Positions 32,259 through 39,820 of a DNA stretch of 41,042 nucleotides are shown here, piece by piece. The number at the start of each line of letters is the position of its first letter. Within the stretch, counting starts at the first letter, position 1. The translations under genes were made by a program, and so were the position numbers. Location: assembly GCF_004519545.1 (NCBI RefSeq), contig NZ_SDKM01000042.1, positions 1-41,042 of the forward strand. The letters run 5' to 3'. The notes beneath the pieces were generated by a model. The model was not told the DNA's origin. It worked only from the letters and a program-made list of their open reading frames with translations, and searched no databases. The stretch comes from Nocardioides guangzhouensis. Its GTDB lineage: Bacteria > Actinomycetota > Actinomycetes > Propionibacteriales > Nocardioidaceae.

Positions 32259-33800
32259 TCACGCCGGCGCCCGTGCGGCGGACGTCGCCAGCGGGATCCC
32301 GCGCTCGAGGTAGACGAGGTGCCCGTCGACCTCGGCCACCGACCGGTAGTGCGCGTCGAGCTGCGACTGCGCCCGGGCCGGGTCGATCCCCCACCCGCCC
32401 AGCGAGGTGGTGCCGGGTCCGCGCATCGTGACCACCCAGGTCGGGCGGTCCGAGCCGGCGAGCACGGTGGCCAGGTCGGTCAGCCGCGGGTCACGCACCC
32501 GCACCGGCAGGCTCCAGAGGCCCGGGTAGGGGCTGCTCATCCCCGTCGACTCGAGGATGTCGGGATGGCCGTACGCCACGACCGCGGTGTCGCCGGGACG
32601 GGCGTGGGCGACCAGCCAGGTGTCGACACCGCCGTCCTTCGACTGGCCCACCGGGTGCACGAGCAGCACGGCGAGTGCCACCGTCGCGACCAGCGCGGCG
32701 TACCCGAGCGCGGCGCCGGCCGCGATCCGCAGCCGGCCCGGCGACGCGGCGGCCAGGGAGCCGCAGAGCACCAGCCCGGGCACCAGCGCCACCAGGTAGT
32801 GCAGCCAGTAGCTGCCGCCCGCCGCGACCGTGAACACCTCCCAGCCGACGACGACCAGCGCCGTCCACAGCACCGGCGCGGCAGGGCCGCGGCGCCACCG
32901 CCGGGCGCCGAACACCATGACGACCGGCAGCAGCACCGCGCCGCTGGTGATGCCGGCCACCAGCACCCGCCGGAACCGCTCGCCGGTCGCGGCGCTGGCC
33001 GAGGCCCGGATCACCTCCCCGGCCTGGAGGCGGAACGTCACCACCGCGTCCCAGAGCGCGCCGGGCTCGGTGCCGCGCACGTCGGCGGCCAGCACCACCA
33101 GCGCGGTGAGGGCCACGGCGCCGATCGCGACGCCGGCCAGGTCGGCGACCACGCGACGTACGCCGGCCCGGTGGCCGGCAGGACCGCGGGCGAGGACCAG
33201 CAGCGGCCCGGCGGCCAGCAGCACGTCCAGCTCGTTCTGCTTGACCAGTGCCGCCGCCGCACCCACCACGCCGGCGGCCACCAGGAGCAGGAGCCTGCGC
33301 ACCGGGAGCCGGCGCCCGAGCGCGGCCCGGTCGCCCTCCAGCAGGAGCACCAGGCCGAGCAGCACCAACGGTACGGCGACCAGCTCGCCGTCCACCTCGA
33401 ACGACCCGACCAGCGGGCTGGCCAGGAACACCCCGCTGGTGAGCGCGGCGACCACGACCGCCGGGTGCGGGTCACCGGCGCCGACCCGGTCGGCGACCAG
33501 CCGGCCCACCCGGGCCGCGAGCAGCACCGCAGCCGCAGCGAGCGCGGCGCCGAGCAGCCGCAGCGCCACGGCCCCGCCGAGCCGGTCCGCGAGGCCGAAG
33601 AACGCGATCAGCAGCGGCGGGCGGTCCACCCAGTAGTTGCCGTACAGCGACCGTCCGGGCGACCACTGGCCTGCGACCAGCAGGAAGCCGCCCTCGTCCG
33701 AGGACAGCGGGCGGCCCACGAACGGGAGCCGGGCAGCCGTCGCGGCCGCCGCCACCACCAGCGGTACGGCGGCCGCCCGGGGCAGCTGTCCGACCCCCAT
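32259..33800 (-). CDS. GT39/ArnT-like polytopic glycosyltransferase-family protein
   Basis: A 513-residue membrane protein with about 10-12 helices. Near the N-terminus, RLPFVGRPLSSDEGGFLLVAGQWSPGRSLYGNYWVDRPPLLIAFFGL contains an acidic DE in the first outer loop and the DRPPL motif found in GT39 protein mannosyltransferases and ArnT-like lipid-linked sugar transferases. The C-terminal ~130 residues form an outer domain (TWLVAHARPGDTAVVAYGHPD, LYLERGI-like end). Donor and acceptor are unknown; a polyprenyl-phosphate sugar is the usual donor. The ATG has GGAGG upstream. It converges on the YbaK-type gene with a 6-bp gap. Confidence 0.82.
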   Translation of the reverse strand: MGVGQLPRAAAVPLVVAAAATAARLPFVGRPLSSDEGGFLLVAGQWSPGRSLYGNYWVDRPPLLIAFFGLADRLGGAVALRLLGAALAAAAVLLAARVGRLVADRVGAGDPHPAVVVAALTSGVFLASPLVGSFEVDGELVAVPLVLLGLVLLLEGDRAALGRRLPVRRLLLLVAAGVVGAAAALVKQNELDVLLAAGPLLVLARGPAGHRAGVRRVVADLAGVAIGAVALTALVVLAADVRGTEPGALWDAVVTFRLQAGEVIRASASAATGERFRRVLVAGITSGAVLLPVVMVFGARRWRRGPAAPVLWTALVVVGWEVFTVAAGGSYWLHYLVALVPGLVLCGSLAAASPGRLRIAAGAALGYAALVATVALAVLLVHPVGQSKDGGVDTWLVAHARPGDTAVVAYGHPDILESTGMSSPYPGLWSLPVRVRDPRLTDLATVLAGSDRPTWVVTMRGPGTTSLGGWGIDPARAQSQLDAHYRSVAEVDGHLVYLERGIPLATSAARAPA

Positions 33801-33944
33801 CGCACCTCCCTCGACCGGGCCCGAGCCTCCCTCCCGTCGACGCTAGGGGGCCCGGATGAAGGGTCGATGAAGCCGGCGCCGGGCGATCGGTCCGGGGTGA
33901 CGAGGGGCACCCGAAAACCGTTCGCTATCGAAGGATCTCGTCCG

Positions 33945-33950
33945 TACCGT
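33945..33950 (+). promoter_or_regulatory. Candidate -10 box for a leaderless ABC operon transcript
   Basis: TACCGT (TANNNT) ends exactly 6 bases before the GTG at 33957. No well-spaced ribosome-binding site precedes that GTG. The arrangement matches the one upstream of purN and supports the GTG as the true start. Confidence 0.45.
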
Positions 33951-33956
33951 GAAAGG

Positions 33957-35681
33957 GTGCGCCAGCTTCCTCTCGAGAACCCCGGAACCGCCGACCACCG
34001 GTCGGCGGGCAGGTTCTTGTGGTGGATGGCGAAAGGCCAGTGGCGGACGCTCGTCATGGGGATGGTCTTCGGCATCATCTGGATGAGCGCCCAGGCGGTC
34101 ATGCCGGCGGTGATCGGCCGCGCCATCGACGACGGCGTCGCCGCGAAGAACTCCGCCGAGCTGCTGCGGTACGCCGGGATCCTGTTCGCGATCGGCCTGG
34201 TCCAGGCGGTCAGCGGGATCATGCGACACCGGTTCGCGGTCACCAACTTCCTGACCGCGGCGTACCGCACCGTCCAGCTCATCGCCCGCCAGGTGGTCCG
34301 GCTCGGCGGCACCCTCCCGCGCAAGGTGAGCACCGGCGAGGTGGTCGCGATCGGCAACACCGACCTGTCCTCGCTCGGCCAGGTCATGGACGTCACCGCC
34401 CGTTTCGCCGGGGCGATCGTGTCGTTCGTGCTGGTCAGCGTGATCCTCCTGCAGACCAGCACGACGCTGGGCCTGCTGGTGCTGCTCGGCATGCCCGCGC
34501 TGATGCTGCTGATCGGCCCGCTGCTCGCCCCGCTCCAGCGCCGCAGCGCGGTGCACCGGGACCTCATGGGCGAGCTCTCCAACACCGCGAGCGACATCGT
34601 CAGCGGGCTCCGGGTGCTGCGCGGGATCGGCGGTGAGCAGGTCTTCCTCGACCGCTACCGCCGCGAGTCGCAGCGCACCCGCCGCGCCGGCGTCCGGGTC
34701 GCCCGCGTCCAGTCGGTGCTCGACGCGCTGCAGGTGTTCCTGCCGGGGCTGTTCGTCGTGGTGGTCGTCTGGCTGGGCGCGCGCTACGCCGTCGAGGGGC
34801 GGATCTCGGCCGGCGAGCTGGTCGCGTTCTACGGGTACGCCGCGTTCCTGCTGCTGCCGCTGCGCACCGCGACCGAGTACGCCAACAAGGTGATCCGGGC
34901 CCGGGTGGCCGCGCGCCGCGTGTGCCGGGTGCTCGCGCTCGAGCCGGACCTGCGTCCGGTGCCGACACCGGAGCCGTCGCCCCCGGTGGGGTCGACGCTG
35001 GTCGACACCCGGACCGGGTTCTCCGCACGCCCCGGCCTGCTGACGGCGGTCGTGTCCGAGCAGCCCGACGACTCGGCGCACCTCGCGGACCGGCTCGGCC
35101 TGCACACTCCGGAGCCCGACGACGAGGTCCGGCTGGGCGGGGTGCCGCTGACCCGGCTGGACCCGTCGGAGGTCCGGACCCGCGTGGTCGTGTCCGACAC
35201 CGGGTCCTCCCTCTTCATGGGCCGGCTGCGTGACCGGCTCGCCCTGGCCGACGCCGACGACGAGGCGATCGCGCTGGCCCTGCACGCCGCGAGCGCGGAG
35301 GACGTCCTCGAGGCGCTCGAGGGCGGGCTCGAGGGCGAGGTCGCGGAGAAGGGGCGCTCCTTCTCCGGCGGCCAGCGCCAGCGCCTGGTGCTCGCGCGGG
35401 CACTGCTGACCGACCCCGAGATCCTGGTCCTGGTCGAGCCGACCAGTGCGGTCGACGCCCACACCGAGTCCCGGATCGCGGCCCGGCTCCGCGAGCACCG
35501 GGCCGGCCGGACCACGGTGGTCACCACCTCCAGCCCGCTGATGCTGGACGAGGCCGACGTGGTCGCGTTCCTGGTCCGCGACCGCGTGGTCGCCACCGGC
35601 ACGCACCGCGAGCTGCTCGACACCCACCCGGCGTACCGCGCCACCGTCACCCGTGAGGCCGCGATGGAGGAGGCCCGATGA
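33957..35681 (+). CDS. ABC exporter half with degenerate ATPase site (subunit A)
   Basis: A 574-residue half-transporter. The membrane domain occupies about 20-315 with six helices (TLVMGMVFGIIWMSAQAVMP, FAGAIVSFVLVSVILL, VFLPGLFVVVVVWLG). In the nucleotide-binding domain, no Walker A is present: the expected site reads LLTAVVSEQPDDSAHLADRL. Walker B is ILVLVEPTSAVD, with Val493 in place of Asp but Glu494 kept. The H-loop is TTSSP, with no His. Yet the signature SFSGGQRQR (S470-Q473) is perfect. So this subunit cannot bind ATP at its own site but can supply a signature to its partner. The GTG at 33957 is chosen over an ATG at 33867 because the product starts like family members and a -10 box precedes it. 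It is coupled by ATGA to subunit B. Confidence 0.9.
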   Translation: MRQLPLENPGTADHRSAGRFLWWMAKGQWRTLVMGMVFGIIWMSAQAVMPAVIGRAIDDGVAAKNSAELLRYAGILFAIGLVQAVSGIMRHRFAVTNFLTAAYRTVQLIARQVVRLGGTLPRKVSTGEVVAIGNTDLSSLGQVMDVTARFAGAIVSFVLVSVILLQTSTTLGLLVLLGMPALMLLIGPLLAPLQRRSAVHRDLMGELSNTASDIVSGLRVLRGIGGEQVFLDRYRRESQRTRRAGVRVARVQSVLDALQVFLPGLFVVVVVWLGARYAVEGRISAGELVAFYGYAAFLLLPLRTATEYANKVIRARVAARRVCRVLALEPDLRPVPTPEPSPPVGSTLVDTRTGFSARPGLLTAVVSEQPDDSAHLADRLGLHTPEPDDEVRLGGVPLTRLDPSEVRTRVVVSDTGSSLFMGRLRDRLALADADDEAIALALHAASAEDVLEALEGGLEGEVAEKGRSFSGGQRQRLVLARALLTDPEILVLVEPTSAVDAHTESRIAARLREHRAGRTTVVTTSSPLMLDEADVVAFLVRDRVVATGTHRELLDTHPAYRATVTREAAMEEAR

Positions 35682-37420
35682 ACACCGTCCTCCCCGTCGC
35701 GGGCTCCCGGGACGTCAGGGCGTACGCCGCGCACCTGGCCCGGCACCACCGCACCAAGGTGGCGCTGATGATCGGGCTGCACGCGCTGGCGGCCCTGGCC
35801 GCCCTGGCGGCGCCGCGGCTGCTCGGCGACCTCGTCGAGTCGGTCGAGAACGGCACCACCACCAGCCATGTCGACACGATCATCGCGGTGCTGGCGGTGT
35901 TCCTGGTCCTGCAGACCGTGCTCACCCGCTACGCCCGCTACGTCTCGCAGTCGTTCGGCGAGCAGGTGCTGGCCGAGCTGCGCGAGGACTTCGTCGACAA
36001 CACGCTGGCGCTGCCGGTCGGGGTCGTGGAGTCCGCCGGCTCCGGCGACCTGCTCACCCGCACGTCCCGCGACGTCGACCAGCTCGGCTGGTCGGTGCGC
36101 TGGGCGCTGCCGGAGTGGACGATCGCGGTGGTCACCGCGGCCCTCACGTTCGTGGCCGCGATCACGGTGGGCTGGTGGGTGCTGCTGCCGTGCCTGCTCG
36201 GCGTCCCTCCGCTGGTGATCGGGCTGCGGTGGTACCTCGCCCGGGCGAAGGACGGCTACCTCCGCGAGAACGCGACGTACTCCGCGATCAGCGCGACCCT
36301 CACCGAGAGCACCGAGGGTGCACGCACCGTCGAGTCGCTCGGCCTCGGCGACGAGCGGATCCGCACCATCGACGGCAACTGCGGGGACTCCTACGACGCC
36401 GAGAAGTACACCCTGCGCCTGCGCACCGTGTTCTTCCCGTCGATGGAGATCGCCTACCTGCTCCCGACGGTGGCGACCCTGCTGTTCGGCGGCTGGCTCT
36501 ACACCCGAGGGCAGGTGTCGCTGGGCGAGGTCACCGCGGCCACCCTCTACGTCCAGATGCTCATCGACCCGGTCGACCGGGTGGTGGCGATCATGGACGA
36601 GCTCCAGATCGGAGCGGCCTCGCTCGCCCGGCTGCTCGGCGTCGCGCAGGTGCCGGACGACCGGGTCGCCACCGGCGCGCAGCCGCAGGGCGAGAAGCTC
36701 GACGCCGAGGACGTGCGGTTCGCGTACGTCGAGGGGCGCGACGTGCTGCACGGTGTCGACCTGTCCGTGGGCGTCGGCGAACGGATCGCGATGGTCGGCC
36801 CGTCCGGCGCCGGCAAGTCGACCCTGGGCCGGCTGCTCGCGGGCATCCACCCGCCGGGCGCGGGCTCGGTGACCGTGGGCGGGGTCGGCCTGACCGAGCT
36901 GCCGCTGGACGACCTGCGTGGGCACGTCGCTCTGGTCACCCAGGAGCACCACGTGTTCGTCGGCAGCATGCGCGAGAACCTCGCGCTGGCCGCCAAGCCC
37001 GGCGCCACCGACGAGGACATCTGGGCGGCGCTGGCGGCGGTCGACGCGGAGGAGTGGGTGCGCGCGCTGCCCGACGGCCTCGACGAGGCGGTCGGCTCCG
37101 GGGGTCGCTCCCTGACCGCTGCCCAGGCGCAGCAGGTGGCGCTGGCCCGGCTGGTCCTGGCCGACCCGCACACGCTGGTGCTGGACGAGGCGACCTCGCT
37201 GATCGACCCGCGCGCCGCCCGGCACCTCGAGCGGTCGCTGGCCGCGGTGCTGCACGGCCGGACCGTGATCGCGATCGCGCACCGGCTGTTCTCCGCGCAC
37301 GACGCCGATCGTGTCGCGGTGGTCGAGGACGGCCGGATCACCGAGCTCGGCAGCCACGACGAGCTGGTGCACGCCGACGGTTCCTACGCCGCGCTCTGGC
37401 GCTCCTGGAACGGCACCTGA
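35678..37420 (+). CDS. ABC exporter half with intact Walker sites but degenerate signature (subunit B)
   Basis: A 580-residue half-transporter. The membrane domain spans about 20-320. The nucleotide-binding domain has a perfect Walker A (GPSGAGKST, 374-382), Q-loop VALVTQEHHVFVGSM, Walker B LVLDEATS with D503/E504, and H-loop H535 (IAIAHRL). The signature, however, is SLTAAQAQQ (S478-Q483) instead of LSGGQ. Together with subunit A, this makes one complete ATP site (Walker A/B/H from B plus the signature from A) and one fully dead site. It is expected to export a drug, lipid or peptide; the substrate is unknown. The start overlaps the subunit A stop as ATGA. The 22-bp repeat array begins 10 bp after its stop. 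Confidence 0.93.
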   Translation: MNTVLPVAGSRDVRAYAAHLARHHRTKVALMIGLHALAALAALAAPRLLGDLVESVENGTTTSHVDTIIAVLAVFLVLQTVLTRYARYVSQSFGEQVLAELREDFVDNTLALPVGVVESAGSGDLLTRTSRDVDQLGWSVRWALPEWTIAVVTAALTFVAAITVGWWVLLPCLLGVPPLVIGLRWYLARAKDGYLRENATYSAISATLTESTEGARTVESLGLGDERIRTIDGNCGDSYDAEKYTLRLRTVFFPSMEIAYLLPTVATLLFGGWLYTRGQVSLGEVTAATLYVQMLIDPVDRVVAIMDELQIGAASLARLLGVAQVPDDRVATGAQPQGEKLDAEDVRFAYVEGRDVLHGVDLSVGVGERIAMVGPSGAGKSTLGRLLAGIHPPGAGSVTVGGVGLTELPLDDLRGHVALVTQEHHVFVGSMRENLALAAKPGATDEDIWAALAAVDAEEWVRALPDGLDEAVGSGGRSLTAAQAQQVALARLVLADPHTLVLDEATSLIDPRAARHLERSLAAVLHGRTVIAIAHRLFSAHDADRVAVVEDGRITELGSHDELVHADGSYAALWRSWNGT

Positions 37421-37430
37421 CCCCCACCCC

Positions 37431-37617
37431 GTTGAGACGCGCCTCCCTGAGCGATGAGACGCGCCTCCCTGGGCGATGAGACGCGCCTCCCTGGGCGATG
37501 AGAAGAGCGCCCCGCCGGGCGATGAGAAGCGCCTCCCTGGGCGATGAGAAGAGCGCCCCGCCGGGCGATGAGAAGCGCCTCCCTGGGCGCCCGCCAGTCA
37601 GGGAGGCGCAACTCAAC
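37431..37617. repeat. 22-bp tandem repeat array, forward block
   Basis: Seven units of 22 or 24 bp run head to tail from 37431: most read GATGAGA(C/A)GCGCCTCC followed by CTGGGC. Two of them (37497-37520 and 37543-37566) carry a GAGCGCCCCGCC variant, and they alternate with normal units. The block ends with one unit in inverted orientation (to 37617), so GCGCCTCCCTG and CAGGGAGGCGC can pair as a hairpin. It starts 10 bp after the exporter stop and so can end that transcript. Confidence 0.9.
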
Positions 37618-37750
37618 GACACGGGTCTCGAAACCCGACCTGCGAGGATGGGTTTCGGGCAGCGTCCCGGCGGGTACGTCGAGCCCACGGGGCCTGCGGA
37701 TCTCGGGCCCGCAGGACCACGCTATTCCTGGCCCTCGCCCCGCCCTCTTC
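37618..37750. other. Spacer between the two 22-bp arrays
   Basis: No gene is seen. It holds a hairpin CCTGCGG-N9-CCGCAGG (37693-37715) and GTCTCGAAACCCG near 37624, the complement of the CGGGTTTCGAGAC type of motif also seen near 12117. It separates the forward and mainly reverse repeat blocks. Confidence 0.5.
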
Positions 37751-37979
37751 GTTGAGTTGCGCCTCCCTGAGCAGTGAGTTGCGCCTCCCTTGACCAGCAC
37801 TGCAAGGGATCCGCGACTCAACGCTCAGCCCGGCACGACTCAACCCTCAGCGGGGCGCAACTCAACCCTCAGCGGGGCGCAACTCAACCCTCAGCGGGGC
37901 GCAACTCAACGCTCAGCGGGGCGCAACTCAACGCTCAGCGGGGCGCGACTCAACGCTCAGGGGGGCGCGACTCGACGAC
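37751..37979. repeat. 22-bp tandem repeat array, opposed block
   Basis: Two forward units (37751-37794; GTTGAGTTGCGCCTCC type) are followed, after 19 bp, by eight units in the opposite orientation from 37814, period 22 bp: CAACTCAACGCTCAG or CAACTCAACCCTCAG plus CGGGGCG. Rotated, the forward unit's complement differs from the reverse unit at about 2 of 22 positions, so both blocks are one family. The last unit runs into the stop codon of the convergent F420:NADP reductase gene. No spacers separate units, so this is not CRISPR. Confidence 0.9.
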
Positions 37980-37982
37980 GGG

Positions 37983-38651
37983 TCAGAGGCCGGTGATGCG
38001 GATGCCCGAGCGCACCTTGTACGTGCGGTTGATGGAGATCAGGACGGCCGTGAGCGGCTCGAGCTGACGGGCCAGCCGGAGCTTGCCGGCGTCGACCCCG
38101 ATCCGCGAGGTCACCGCCCGGGCCAGCTCCTGCGCGACCTCCTTGGCGTCGCGGTCGTCGCCGACGACCAGCACGTCGTCGTGGTCAAGGTACTCCTCCT
38201 CCCCCCACAGCGACACCGCGGAGACGTGGTGGAACGCGCCGACCACGCGGGCGTCCGGGGCCAGGCCGCTGGCGGTCTCGGCGGCGGACTGCTCGAGGTC
38301 GAGCCCGTACGCGCCGCGCTTGTCGAACCCGAGCGGGTTGACGCAGGAGACCACGACCTTGCCGGCGAGGGCGTCCGCGAGCGACGCGACCAGCTCGTCG
38401 TGACCGTCGTACGGCACCGACAGCAGGACCACCTCGGCGCCGGCCGCTGCCTCGACGTTCGCGGCACCGGACAGCACCGGCGCGTGCCCCTCCGCGGTGA
38501 GCCGGTCGGCGACCTCGTGCGCGGTCGTCACCGCCTTCTCCGCGGTCCGCGAGCCGATCACCACCTCGTGGCCGTGCCGGGCGAAGCGGTAGGCCAGGCC
38601 CTTGCCCTGCGGGCCGGTGCCCCCGATCACCGCGATGCGATACGTCGTCAC
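37983..38651 (-). CDS. npdG: F420-dependent NADP oxidoreductase
   Basis: A 222-residue reductase that exchanges hydride between NADPH and coenzyme F420. The N-terminal NADP fold is IAVIGGTGPQGKGLAYRFARHGHEVVIGSR, with the Ser-Arg after strand 2 selecting NADP. Further on are VVLLSVPYDGHDELV, VVSCVNPLGFDKRG, VVGAFHHVSAVSLW, and the dimer C-terminus LEPLTAVLISINR. These fit the NpdG/Fno family. The start is a GTG. It is divergent from an F420-type LLM oxidoreductase over an 81-bp gap, so the two may be co-regulated, one supplying F420H2 and the other using it. Confidence 0.93.
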   Translation of the reverse strand: MTTYRIAVIGGTGPQGKGLAYRFARHGHEVVIGSRTAEKAVTTAHEVADRLTAEGHAPVLSGAANVEAAAGAEVVLLSVPYDGHDELVASLADALAGKVVVSCVNPLGFDKRGAYGLDLEQSAAETASGLAPDARVVGAFHHVSAVSLWGEEEYLDHDDVLVVGDDRDAKEVAQELARAVTSRIGVDAGKLRLARQLEPLTAVLISINRTYKVRSGIRITGL

Positions 38652-38702
38652 GCGCCGTCCTTCCCCAGCTGGTCGAGCGGCCCGTCGAGGACCCTTGCGA
38701 TC

Positions 38703-38721
38703 GTGACAGTGATTCTGTCAC
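38703..38721. promoter_or_regulatory. Candidate operator between npdG and the LLM gene
   Basis: GTGACAG-TGATT-CTGTCAC is a perfect 7-bp inverted repeat with a 5-bp spacer, 11 bp upstream of the LLM ATG and about 50 bp upstream of npdG. It resembles TetR/GntR-type operators. No candidate repressor gene adjoins it. Confidence 0.5.
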
Positions 38722-38732
38722 AGTTGCCGGAC

Positions 38733-39767
38733 ATGAAGCTCTCCCTGCCCCTGATGTACGCCGGCAACCCGCGCGAGGCCGCCGACCAGGTCGCCGCCCT
38801 CGAGCAGGCCGGGCTGGACACGGTCTGGATCGCCGAGGCCTACGGCTTCGACTCCCCGACCCTGATGGGCTACCTCGCGGCCAAGACCGAGCGGGTCGAG
38901 ATCGGCTCCGCGATCCTCAACATCTACTCCCGCACGCCCGGCACGCTGATCCAGACCGCGGCCGGGCTCGACAACGTGTCCGGGGGCCGCGCGATCATCG
39001 GTCTCGGTGCGTCCGGGCCCCAGGTCATCGAGGGCTGGCACGGCGTCCCGTACGACAAGCCGCTGGCGCGCACCCGCGAGATCATCGACCTGATGCGCCG
39101 CGGCCTGCGCCGCCAGGTGCTCACCAACGAGGGCATCATCAACCTCCCGCTGCCGCCCGGGCAGGGCACCGGCCTCGGCAAGCCGCTGAAGATCCTCACC
39201 CACCCCGAGCGCGACGCGGTCCCGATCTACGTCGCGGCGCTCGGCGCGAGGTCCGTGGAGCAGACCGCCGCCATCGCCGACGGCTGGCTGCCGATCCTCT
39301 TCCTCCCCGAGCAGGCGCCGAAGGTCTGGGGCGAGGCGCTGGACAAGGGCCGCGCCCGGCGGGCGGAGGGACTGGCGCCGCTGGAGATCTCGGCCGGCGG
39401 CATGTGCGCGATCGGCGAGGACGTGAAGGGCCTGCTCGACTTCGCCCGCCCCTTCGTCGCCCTGTACGTCGGCGGCATGGGCGCCCGGGGCAAGAACTTC
39501 TACAACGACCTCGCCTGCCAGTACGGCTTCGAGGCCGAGGCGAAGAAGATCCAGGACCTCTACCTCGACGGCCACAAGAAGGAGGCCGAGGCCGCGGTGC
39601 CGCTCCAGATGCTGGAGCTGGGCAACCTCGTCGGCCCCGCGTCGTACGTCGCGGAGCGGGTCGCGGCGTTCAAGGAGGCCGGCGTGACCAACCTGCAGAT
39701 CACGCCCGCGGCCGAGGACCCGGTGGCCCTGGTCGCGCAGATGCGCGAGCTGGTCGACGCCTCATGA
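38733..39767 (+). CDS. LLM-class F420-dependent oxidoreductase
   Basis: A 344-residue luciferase-like TIM-barrel enzyme. Features are MKLSLPLMYAGNPREAADQVAALEQAGLDTVWIAEAYGFD (typical LLM first strand and helix), VEIGSAILNIYSRTPGTLIQTAAGLDNVSGGRAIIGLGASGPQV (with the cis-peptide G-L-G-A-S-G region for F420), and VPIYVAALGARSVEQTAAIADGWLP. Length and motif order fit F420 rather than FMN members. The substrate is not known. It resembles the type near sucCD in M. tuberculosis (Rv0953c), but there it is in a different place. The ATG is at 38733. Its stop overlaps an 18-codon ORF, which leads to the acyl-CoA dehydrogenase. Confidence 0.9.
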   Translation: MKLSLPLMYAGNPREAADQVAALEQAGLDTVWIAEAYGFDSPTLMGYLAAKTERVEIGSAILNIYSRTPGTLIQTAAGLDNVSGGRAIIGLGASGPQVIEGWHGVPYDKPLARTREIIDLMRRGLRRQVLTNEGIINLPLPPGQGTGLGKPLKILTHPERDAVPIYVAALGARSVEQTAAIADGWLPILFLPEQAPKVWGEALDKGRARRAEGLAPLEISAGGMCAIGEDVKGLLDFARPFVALYVGGMGARGKNFYNDLACQYGFEAEAKKIQDLYLDGHKKEAEAAVPLQMLELGNLVGPASYVAERVAAFKEAGVTNLQITPAAEDPVALVAQMRELVDAS

Positions 39768-39820
39768 ACACCCCCACGAACCACTCGCTGCGCTCGCGCT
39801 TCGCCGGGGACCTCGCATGA
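39764..39820 (+). CDS. 18-residue bridging ORF between LLM and acyl-CoA dehydrogenase genes
   Basis: MNTPTNHSLRSRFAGDLA starts by ATGA overlap with the LLM stop (39765-39767) and ends by ATGA overlap with the dehydrogenase start (39817-39819). Ribosomes could therefore pass from one gene to the next by two re-initiation steps. The text GCTGCGCTCGCGCTTCG inside resembles common repeats of the genome, so it may be an accident of repeat insertion rather than a functional peptide. There is no evidence yet that it is translated. Confidence 0.35.
   Translation: MNTPTNHSLRSRFAGDLA

Noticed and set aside
37498..37996. Short plus-strand frames within the 22-bp arrays
   Set aside because: Made only of repeat translations; no start signal and no resemblance to known proteins.
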